Below, piece by piece: positions 1 through 5,096 of a stretch of DNA of 5,705 nucleotides; position 1 is the first letter of the stretch; each line of letters begins with the position of its first letter. Source of the DNA: Thioalkalivibrio sp. Lineage in GTDB: Bacteria; Pseudomonadota; Gammaproteobacteria; Ectothiorhodospirales; Ectothiorhodospiraceae. The stretch is taken from NCBI GenBank assembly GCA_007136145.1, contig SLHN01000003.1:1-5705 (forward strand), in the 5' to 3' direction. The position numbers and the translations under genes were made by a program. Under the pieces are notes generated by a model that had not been told where the DNA came from, searched no databases, and saw only the letters and a program-made list of their open reading frames with translations.

Positions 1-667
1 ACTGGAGTCGGAGGAAGCATTCAAGGGCAAGGGTGTGTCGGCTTGCGCAACCTGCGACGGTTTCTTCTACCGCGGGCAGAAGGTGGCCGTCATCGGTGGA
101 GGCAACACCGCCGTCGAGGAAGCACTTTATCTGTCGAATATCGCTGACCACGTCACCTTGGTTCACCGGCGCGATGCGTTGCGCGCGGAAAAGATCCTGC
201 AGGATCATCTGTTCGAGAAGGAAAAGGCCGGCAAAATCACCATCGAATGGAAACACGTGCTCGACGAGGTCCTTGGCGACGCGAGCGGCGTCACCGGAAT
301 GCGCCTGCGCCAGGTCGAGACTGGCGATACCAAGGACCTGAAGCTGACCGGGGTATTCATCGCCATCGGACACAAGCCAAACACCGGGATCTTCGACGGC
401 CAGGTTGAGATGGAAAACGGCTACATCACGGTACAGAGCGGTTTGAAGGGCAACGCCACGGCGACCAGTGTTCCCGGAGTATTCGCCTGTGGCGATGTGA
501 TGGATCAGATCTACCGCCAGGCGGTGACCTCCGCCGGCACCGGCTGCATGGCGGCACTGGACGCGGAGCGCTTCCTCGAGGACAACCCACTGGAACAGGC
601 CCCTATCCCGGAGCCGACTTCGGAGGAGATCGCGGCGACCGACAATCCACTGGAACAGACACCCTGA
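1..667 (+). CDS. trxB: Thioredoxin-disulfide reductase TrxB, 5'-truncated by the window edge
   Basis: This cytosolic flavoenzyme passes electrons from NADPH through FAD and a redox disulfide to thioredoxin. About 221 C-terminal residues are visible, reading from base 2; the N-terminal FAD half lies outside the window. The redox pair is the CATC motif at bases 44-55. It is followed by the NADPH domain with the glycine-rich GGGNTAVEEA motif and the HRRDALRAEK stretch that binds the NADPH 2'-phosphate. The FAD domain then resumes with AIGHKPNT, GVFACGDVMD and YRQAVTSAGTGCMAALDAERFL, close to E. coli TrxB as I remember it. E. coli TrxB ends soon after this last motif. Here about 29 extra residues follow, acidic and proline-rich, containing DNPLEQ twice. 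The stop is at 665-667, and the acyltransferase frame opens 19 bases later, so the two are probably co-transcribed. The GTG at base 35 is an internal valine and not a start. Confidence 0.96.
   Translation, partial: LESEEAFKGKGVSACATCDGFFYRGQKVAVIGGGNTAVEEALYLSNIADHVTLVHRRDALRAEKILQDHLFEKEKAGKITIEWKHVLDEVLGDASGVTGMRLRQVETGDTKDLKLTGVFIAIGHKPNTGIFDGQVEMENGYITVQSGLKGNATATSVPGVFACGDVMDQIYRQAVTSAGTGCMAALDAERFLEDNPLEQAPIPEPTSEEIAATDNPLEQTP
581..658 (+). repeat. Imperfect 60-base-period repeat in the trxB C-terminal tail
   Basis: Eighteen bases at 581-598 recur at 641-658 with a single C/T mismatch. The copies are exactly 60 bases (20 codons) apart and in frame. Both encode DNPLEQ, followed by AP in the first copy and TP in the second. 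The repeat lies wholly in the tail beyond the conserved TrxB fold, so it probably arose by a local in-frame duplication that lengthened a disordered C-terminus. Only the ends of the 20-residue unit are preserved. The single mismatch is synonymous (AAC/AAT), which suggests either a fairly recent event or selection on the peptide. Confidence 0.7.
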
Positions 668-686
668 ACCAGCGGACCCTGCTCTG

Positions 687-1874
687 GTGACGGCCAATGT
701 CGAGCATGTGATGACCAGTGCCGGGATGTCGGAACTGCGCGTCGAGATCCACGACGGTCTCGGCGCGGTGGATGCCGTTGCCTGGGATGCCCTGACCGGG
801 GCCCGGGAGCCCTTCCTGCGCCATGCCTTCCTCGAGGGGCTTGAACGGCATGAATGCCTCGGCCGGCGTTACGGCTGGTTTCCCCAGCATGTGATGATCT
901 TCCATGCCGGCACTCTGGTCGCGGCCGCACCCTGTTACGCGAAGACGAACAATTACGGCGAGTTCGTTTTTGACTGGGCCTGGCAGGCCGCCTGGGAACG
1001 TGCTGGTCACCCCTATTACCCCAAACTGGTGATCAGCGTGCCGTACACTCCCGCCACCGGCCCGCGCCTGTTGGTACACCCTCGGGTTGATGATCCGGAA
1101 ACTCTGCGGCGACGCCTGCTCGACGCGGCGATCGCTCGAGGAACCGAACTCGGGGCGTCCGGGGTACATTTGTTGTTCTGCCCCGAGCCCGAAGCAGCTC
1201 TGGCCAGGGATGCCGGACTGATCCGACGCATGGGATGCCAATACCATTGGCACAACCGAGGCTACACGGATTTCGACGCGTTTCTTGCAGCCCTGAGTTC
1301 CAAGAAACGGAAGAACGTCAAGCGCGAACGCCGGCGCGTGGCCGAGCAAGGCATCACCTTTCGTGTGCTGACCGGTGCCACAGCCGAAGCGGAGGACTGG
1401 AGGCGCTTCCACGGCTTCTATCAGGACACCTTCGAAAAACACATGGGGATTCCCACCCTCTCAGAGGCTTTCTTTACAGGCACCGCCGCCGCGCTCGGGA
1501 CGCAGGTGGTGCTGTTCGAAGCCCAACTATCGGGTACCACCGTCGCCGCCGCGCTTTGTTACCGAAGTCATCACACACTTTACGGTCGCTTCTGGGGTTG
1601 CCGCGAAGATCTGCCCGATCTGCATTTCGAGACCTGCTACTATCAGGGCATCGAATTCTGCATCCGGGAGGGCTTGGCGAGATTCGAGCCAGGTGCGCAG
1701 GGTGAACACAAGATCCCACGCGGGTTCCTGCCCGTACCCACGGCGTCGGCGCATTCCATCCTGACGCCTGGATTCCGGTCTCCCGTGGATGATTTCTGTG
1801 CGCGCGAAACCCGGATGATGGAGGCGCATTGCGCTGGTCTGATGCTGCACTCGCCCTACCGTCAGGAATCGTGA
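687..1874 (+). CDS. Predicted N-acyltransferase, FemAB/GNAT-like family (COG3146, DUF482)
   Basis: The product has 395 residues if the GTG at 687 is used. It matches a widespread proteobacterial family annotated as GNAT-fold or FemAB-like peptidoglycan biosynthesis/recognition proteins. The biochemical substrate is not established, so an acyl transfer role is inferred from the fold. Recognisable family signatures include PFLRHAFLEGLE (about residues 42-53), NNYGEFVFDWAW (88-99), YYPKL and TPATGPRLL (110-129), the HWHNRGY segment (187-193), the very basic SSKKRKNVKRERRRV (204-218), LYGRFWG (298-304), LHFETCYYQGIEFCI (312-326) and FEPGAQGEHKIPRGFLP (333-349). The start is uncertain. GTG 687 has only a weak AGCGGA upstream, and ATG at 711 or 726 would remove 8 or 13 residues that lie ahead of the conserved part. 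It follows trxB closely and precedes aat, so it is probably part of the same transcription unit. Confidence 0.88.
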   Translation: MTANVEHVMTSAGMSELRVEIHDGLGAVDAVAWDALTGAREPFLRHAFLEGLERHECLGRRYGWFPQHVMIFHAGTLVAAAPCYAKTNNYGEFVFDWAWQAAWERAGHPYYPKLVISVPYTPATGPRLLVHPRVDDPETLRRRLLDAAIARGTELGASGVHLLFCPEPEAALARDAGLIRRMGCQYHWHNRGYTDFDAFLAALSSKKRKNVKRERRRVAEQGITFRVLTGATAEAEDWRRFHGFYQDTFEKHMGIPTLSEAFFTGTAAALGTQVVLFEAQLSGTTVAAALCYRSHHTLYGRFWGCREDLPDLHFETCYYQGIEFCIREGLARFEPGAQGEHKIPRGFLPVPTASAHSILTPGFRSPVDDFCARETRMMEAHCAGLMLHSPYRQES

Positions 1875-1978
1875 ATGTCGAGGGTCGCAGCCAAAACGGC
1901 ACCGCCAATCCCTACGGACACTCTCCCCGGTGTATACCCGGACGTTCGGGGGCACCGTTGAGCGAACAATCGCGCAGG

Positions 1979-2719
1979 ATGATCACATGGCTGCACGCCG
2001 GTGTCGTGGGAGAACCGTTTCCACATCCATCCCAAGCCTGGACCGATCCGAACGGACTGCTAGCCGCCGGCGGCGATCTCTCGCTGCCGCGCCTGCTGCG
2101 CGCATACCGCCAGGGCATCTTTCCCTGGTACGAAGCGGGCCAGCCAATTCTGTGGTGGAGTCCCGATCCACGCACCGTGCTCGAGCCCGGTGCACTGCGT
2201 ATTCCGCGCAGCCTGCGCAAGTCGATTCGCAACGGTGGGTTCGAGATCAGCTTCGACCAGGACTTCGAGGCAGTCATCCGCGCTTGCGGAGCATACCGCG
2301 CAGGAGCCTCGGGAACCTGGATCACTGTGGAAATGCGGCACGCGTACCTGCAACTGCACCGAGCGGGTTACGCACATTCGGTCGAGGTCTGGCGCTCTGG
2401 GCAACTGGTCGGCGGACTTTATGGGATCGCGCTGGGTCGCCTGTTCTGTGGGGAGTCGATGTTCTCGCGCACCACCGATGCCTCGAAAGTAGGTCTTGCC
2501 TGGCTCTGTCGTCACCTGGTTGCCTGGAACTGGCCACTGATCGACAGTCAGACGCCAACGCCGCACATGCTGAACATGGGTGCTCGCGAGATCCCGCGTG
2601 ATCGGTTCCTGGATCGGGTCGCTCGATTGGTGGACGACGAGCCCGACCCGCGAAGCTGGCAATTCGACCCATCGCTGACCCCCCTGGACACGGGCTGGCG
2701 ACATGCGGACACCTCCTGA
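1979..2719 (+). CDS. aat: Leucyl/phenylalanyl-tRNA--protein transferase
   Basis: Aat moves Leu or Phe from aminoacyl-tRNA to the N-terminal Lys or Arg of proteins, creating N-degrons for ClpS/ClpAP in the cytoplasm. The 246 residues contain the full family set: EPNGLLA-like DPNGLLAAGGDLS (23-35), GIFPWY (46-51), ILWWSPDPRTVL (57-68), GTWIT (112-116), HSVEVW and LVGGLYG (133-149), FCGESMFSR (156-164) and GAREIPR (201-207). Glu159 and Gln191 line up with E. coli Glu156 and Gln188, which are implicated in catalysis and substrate binding. The usual IDCQ motif reads IDSQ here. ATG 1979 gives the MITWL start typical of Pseudomonas-like homologues, but its only AGGA (1976-1979) overlaps the start codon. 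TTG 1958, preceded by GGGGG at 1948-1952, would add seven residues and is a real alternative. The 104 bases between the preceding stop and 1979 show no clear promoter or terminator. Confidence 0.95.
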   Translation: MITWLHAGVVGEPFPHPSQAWTDPNGLLAAGGDLSLPRLLRAYRQGIFPWYEAGQPILWWSPDPRTVLEPGALRIPRSLRKSIRNGGFEISFDQDFEAVIRACGAYRAGASGTWITVEMRHAYLQLHRAGYAHSVEVWRSGQLVGGLYGIALGRLFCGESMFSRTTDASKVGLAWLCRHLVAWNWPLIDSQTPTPHMLNMGAREIPRDRFLDRVARLVDDEPDPRSWQFDPSLTPLDTGWRHADTS

Positions 2720-2753
2720 CGCGAACGACTATGGTGACCGCCTGCCGTTCGCG
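2720..2753 (+). other. Hairpin just after the aat stop codon
   Basis: CGCGAACG at 2720-2727 is exactly complementary to CGTTCGCG at 2746-2753, giving an 8-base-pair stem with an 18-base loop that begins on the base after the aat stop. No run of T follows (the next bases are ATCCTCC), so a standard intrinsic terminator is unlikely. It could be a weak or Rho-assisted terminator, a 3'-end stabiliser between aat and dprE1, or chance in GC-rich sequence. Confidence 0.3.
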
Positions 2754-2815
2754 ATCCTCCGTGCCTCTTCATCGCTGTTGCCCGCGGTAGCCACTCACTG
2801 GCCACGCCCGCGACC

Positions 2816-2820
2816 GGAGA
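2816..2820 (+). promoter_or_regulatory. Ribosome binding site for the DprE1-like gene
   Basis: GGAGA ends nine bases before the ATG at 2830. This supports that start over any extension, because an in-frame TAG at 2788-2790 blocks the frame upstream. I see no convincing sigma-70 promoter in the preceding 110 bases, so transcription may come from aat or further upstream. Confidence 0.6.
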
Positions 2821-2829
2821 CCATCTGAA

Positions 2830-4131
2830 ATGCCAACCAGTTGGAACCGCCTGCCCCGCGTCACGCATGCGCGTCTGATCGAGCTGCAGGACCGCAACGC
2901 GGGCCTGCCGGACACAGACAGCCCCCTGCTTGCATGGGGAAACGGGCGCAGCTACGGCGACGTCTGCCTGAACGACGGTGGTACCTTGCTGCTGACCCAG
3001 GGCATGGATCGGCTGATCACTTTCGACCGCAATACCGGAGTTCTGGATTGCGAGGCCGGCATCATGCTCGGCGACATCCTGCGCTGGTGTCTACCACAGG
3101 GCTGGATGCTGCCGGTTGTGCCGGGCACCCAATGGATCACGGTCGGCGGCGCGATCGCCAACGATGTCCACGGCAAGAATCACCACGTTGCGGGTACCTT
3201 TGGTCGGCACGTGCTCGAGATGGAACTGCTCCGCTCCGACGGCGAGCGATTGTTGACGAGCCCCACGGTAAATGCGGAACTGTTTGCCGCAACGATCGGT
3301 GGCCTCGGACTGACCGGACTGATCACGCGGGTGCGCCTGCGCATGATTCCTGCGAACAACGAGCTGATGCTGACCGAAGGCATCCCTTTCGGCCACCTGG
3401 ATGCGTTCTGGGAGCTGAATGATCGGATCGGCGGCGAGTGGCCCTACACTGTGTCCTGGATCGATTGCGTCGCTCGGGGACGCAGACTCGGCCGTGGCGT
3501 TTTCCTGGCGGGCCGCCATGCCCCACCGCAGCCCGCAGGAGTGCGTCTGCCGCAATGGCGCGATCATTCACGCTCGATTCCGTTCGACCTTCCTTTTTCC
3601 CTGCTCAACCGTCACAGCGTACGTGGTTTCAATGCTTTGTATTACCGCGTGGCAAGGTCTTCGGGACGGCGGCTGCAACACTACCAGCCCTATTTCTTCC
3701 CACTGGACGGTATCAGGAACTGGAACCGGGTCTACGGGCGCAAGGGCTTTTATCAGTACCAGTGCGTACTGCCGCGCGAGCATGCCCGTGAAGGCATCCG
3801 CGCCCTGCTCCGACGGATCGCAACCAGCGGCCAGGGTTCGTTTCTGGCGGTCCTGAAGACCTTTGGCGACATGCCATCACCCGGCCTGCTGTCGTTTCCG
3901 CGACCCGGCGTCACCCTGGCCCTGGACTTCTCCAACCATGGCTCCTTGACCCATCGCCTGTTCGCGGATCTGGACGACATGGTCAGCAGCGCCGGCGGTG
4001 CCCTGTATCCGGGGAAAGACGCGCGCATGTCGGTAACCATGTTCCGACGCGGTTTTCCGCAATGGGAGCGATTTGCCACCTTTGTCGACCCTGCATTTTC
4101 CTCCACCTTCTGGCGCAGGATGAATCCATGA
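2830..4131 (+). CDS. DprE1-like FAD-dependent oxidase (polyprenylphospho-ribose 2'-oxidase family)
   Basis: The 433-residue product belongs to the FAD-linked oxidase family with a vanillyl-alcohol-oxidase fold. In mycobacteria DprE1 oxidises the 2'-OH of decaprenylphospho-ribofuranose to a keto intermediate, the first half of epimerisation to the arabinose donor. Collinear matches to mycobacterial DprE1, as I recall it, run nearly end to end: GNGRSYGD (37-44), LPVVPGT then TVGGAIANDVHGKNHH (94-119), AGTFGRHV (121-128), ATIGGLGLTGLI (154-165), FPLDGIRNWNRVYGRKGFYQYQ (290-311), VLKTFG (341-346) and YPGKDAR (393-399). Lys396 aligns with catalytic-site Lys418. Ala364, in LALDF, aligns with Cys387, the residue attacked by benzothiazinones. 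It is shorter at the N-terminus than the mycobacterial protein (461 residues). There is no signal peptide. Its stop overlaps the next start by ATGA, so the two genes are translationally coupled. The exact lipid and sugar substrate in this organism is inferred. Confidence 0.88.
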   Translation: MPTSWNRLPRVTHARLIELQDRNAGLPDTDSPLLAWGNGRSYGDVCLNDGGTLLLTQGMDRLITFDRNTGVLDCEAGIMLGDILRWCLPQGWMLPVVPGTQWITVGGAIANDVHGKNHHVAGTFGRHVLEMELLRSDGERLLTSPTVNAELFAATIGGLGLTGLITRVRLRMIPANNELMLTEGIPFGHLDAFWELNDRIGGEWPYTVSWIDCVARGRRLGRGVFLAGRHAPPQPAGVRLPQWRDHSRSIPFDLPFSLLNRHSVRGFNALYYRVARSSGRRLQHYQPYFFPLDGIRNWNRVYGRKGFYQYQCVLPREHAREGIRALLRRIATSGQGSFLAVLKTFGDMPSPGLLSFPRPGVTLALDFSNHGSLTHRLFADLDDMVSSAGGALYPGKDARMSVTMFRRGFPQWERFATFVDPAFSSTFWRRMNP

Positions 4132-4886
4132 ATGCCACACCCCGACGTATCGTGATCTTCGGTGCCACCTCGCGCATTGCCACCGAGACCGCCAGGCTTT
4201 GGCTGGCCCGGGGTGTGCACCTGGTAGTGGTGGCCCGCAGTCCCGAGCGCCTGCGCATGTTGAGCGACGACCTTAGCATCCGTTCCGGAGGGCTTGCCGA
4301 AGTCGATGCCGTCGCCGCTGATCTCGAGGATCTGGACGCCCTGCCCGCCTTGTGGGATTCGCTGACCCAGCGCTTCGACGACCTCGACGGCGTACTGATC
4401 GCCCACGGCAACCTGCCCGATCAGGCCCGGTGTGAATCCGATTCCCAGGCCATGCTGCGTGCGATCCGGGTGAACGCCCTGAGCGCCATGACCTTGCTGA
4501 CCGCAATCGCCAACGATTTCGAGAAACGGAAACGGGGAGTGATCGGCGTCATCGGATCGGTCGCCGGGGACCGCGGCCGCAAGAGCAACTATGTCTATGG
4601 CGCCGCCAAGGGAATGCTGACTCTGTTCCTGCAGGGCCTGCGCAACCGCTTGCACGGTAGTGGCGTAGCCGTGGTCACGCTGAAACCCGGATTCGTGATC
4701 ACACCGATGACCCAGGATTTCGAACGTGACGGTCTCCTGTGGGCACGTCCGGAGGCCGTGGCCAGAGGTATCGTGCAGGCATTCGCCCGCCGACGCGACG
4801 TGGTCTACCTGCCATGGTTCTGGCGCCCTATTCTCTGGGTAATCCGCATGATCCCGGAGCCGGTATTCAAACGCCTGTCACTCTAG
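4128..4886 (+). CDS. DprE2-like short-chain dehydrogenase/reductase (keto-ribose to arabinose step)
   Basis: This 252-residue SDR probably reduces the 2'-keto sugar left by the upstream oxidase, using NAD(P)H, which completes a ribose-to-arabinose epimerisation on a polyprenyl phosphate. The Rossmann motif reads FGATSRIA (11-18), comparable to the GGTSEIG of mycobacterial DprE2. The SDR catalytic set appears to be Asn116 in RVNAL, Ser144 in GSVAGDRG, and Tyr157 and Lys161 in YGAAK, followed by PG at 188-189. The C-terminus (WVIRMIPEPVFKRL, 237-250) matches the hydrophobic-basic tail of DprE2 (recalled as VLRHIPRSIFRKLPI), which argues for DprE2 rather than a generic SDR and hints at membrane contact. 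The start at 4128 is chosen because AGGA at 4117-4120 lies seven bases upstream and the start overlaps the previous stop. A longer in-frame reading from 4062 would only run into the preceding gene. Length matches mycobacterial DprE2 (about 254). Confidence 0.87.
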   Translation: MNATPRRIVIFGATSRIATETARLWLARGVHLVVVARSPERLRMLSDDLSIRSGGLAEVDAVAADLEDLDALPALWDSLTQRFDDLDGVLIAHGNLPDQARCESDSQAMLRAIRVNALSAMTLLTAIANDFEKRKRGVIGVIGSVAGDRGRKSNYVYGAAKGMLTLFLQGLRNRLHGSGVAVVTLKPGFVITPMTQDFERDGLLWARPEAVARGIVQAFARRRDVVYLPWFWRPILWVIRMIPEPVFKRLSL

Positions 4887-5062
4887 TGGCGAACCACATC
4901 GCAGCGCCCTTGACCACACGGCGGGTGCTCTGGCTCGTTGCCCTGGCCATGGTCCTCCGGCTTGGCTGCCGACCCGCGACTGCGGATTCACTGCGCGCTA
5001 CGGGCGGATCTGATGTATCCGAACGCGGTCACGATTTGCCCGGGCATATTAATGCTGTTTAA
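4886..5062 (+). CDS. Possible small secreted/membrane peptide, or remnant N-terminus of a membrane glycosyltransferase
   Basis: A GTG at 4886 shares its first base with the last base of the DprE2-like stop codon (TAGTG) and opens 58 codons ending with TAA at 5060-5062. The peptide has a polar start, TTRR, then a hydrophobic stretch VLWLVALAMVLRLG (about residues 13-26), a cysteine, and a polar remainder with DSLRATGG and ERGHDLPGH. It could be a signal peptide with a weak lipobox-like LRLGC. Alternatively, RRVLWLVALAMVLRLG followed by DSLR resembles the first membrane segment and early loop of ArnT-like glycosyltransferases, which would make it a decayed partner of the dprE pair. The stop falls inside the LexA box, so the 3' part may have been replaced. 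No good ribosome binding site is visible apart from coupling to the gene before it. Chance coding is quite possible. Confidence 0.27.
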   Translation: MANHIAAPLTTRRVLWLVALAMVLRLGCRPATADSLRATGGSDVSERGHDLPGHINAV

Positions 5063-5064
5063 AT
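5036..5064 (+). promoter_or_regulatory. Candidate sigma-70 promoter of dnaE2
   Basis: TTGCCC at 5036-5041 and TTAAAT at 5059-5064 form -35 and -10 candidates, each matching four of six consensus positions, with a 17-base spacer. The sequence turns AT-rich exactly here (about 5046-5066) in an otherwise GC-rich region. The -10 lies inside the LexA box, so LexA binding would block RNA polymerase. Confidence 0.5.
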
Positions 5065-5070
5065 GAACAG
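5055..5070 (+). promoter_or_regulatory. LexA (SOS) operator upstream of dnaE2
   Basis: CTGT, eight mostly AT bases (TTAAATGA), then ACAG: a perfect match to both half-sites of the CTGT-N8-ACAG operator used by LexA in most gamma- and betaproteobacteria. It lies 26 bases before the dnaE2 ATG and overlaps the candidate -10. dnaE2 genes are typically SOS-induced through LexA, so site, position and target agree. The binding prediction is strong but inferred from sequence only. Confidence 0.88.
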
Positions 5071-5083
5071 TATTCACGTGCCC

Positions 5084-5088
5084 GGGAG
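5084..5088 (+). promoter_or_regulatory. Ribosome binding site of dnaE2
   Basis: GGGAG ends eight bases before the ATG at 5097, a normal spacing that supports this start codon. Confidence 0.6.
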
Positions 5089-5096
5089 CCACTCGC

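Noticed and set aside
603..1442. A 279-codon open frame on the minus strand
   Set aside because: It lies antisense to the end of trxB and most of the acyltransferase gene, both of which have clear family motifs. Its translation shows no recognisable domain. Long antisense frames are expected in GC-rich coding DNA.
1875..1961. A 28-codon frame starting directly after the acyltransferase stop (TGAATG)
   Set aside because: It is very short, has no recognisable motif, and ends just before the aat start. It is most likely chance or leader sequence.
2703..2828. A 41-codon + strand frame overlapping the end of aat and stopping one base before the DprE1-like ATG
   Set aside because: The spacing suggests translational coupling, but there is no ribosome binding site at 2703 and the peptide is Pro/Arg/Ala-rich with no motif. 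The GGAGA at 2816-2820 serves the next gene well on its own.
3753..4655. A 300-codon open frame on the minus strand
   Set aside because: It is antisense to the conserved DprE1-like and DprE2-like genes and has a low-complexity Gly/Gln/Ala composition without a family signature.
4921..4977. Possible long hairpin with GCGGGT and ACCCGC arms and an inner CGGC/GCCG stem
   Set aside because: The arms are only six bases and far apart, there is no T-run, and such pairings are expected by chance at this GC content. It is not supported as a terminator.
5037..5086. TGCCCGGG occurring at 5037-5044 and again at 5079-5086, flanking the LexA box
   Set aside because: It is an eight-base GC-rich word in GC-rich DNA, not symmetrically placed around the operator, and partly explained by the -35 region and the ribosome binding site.
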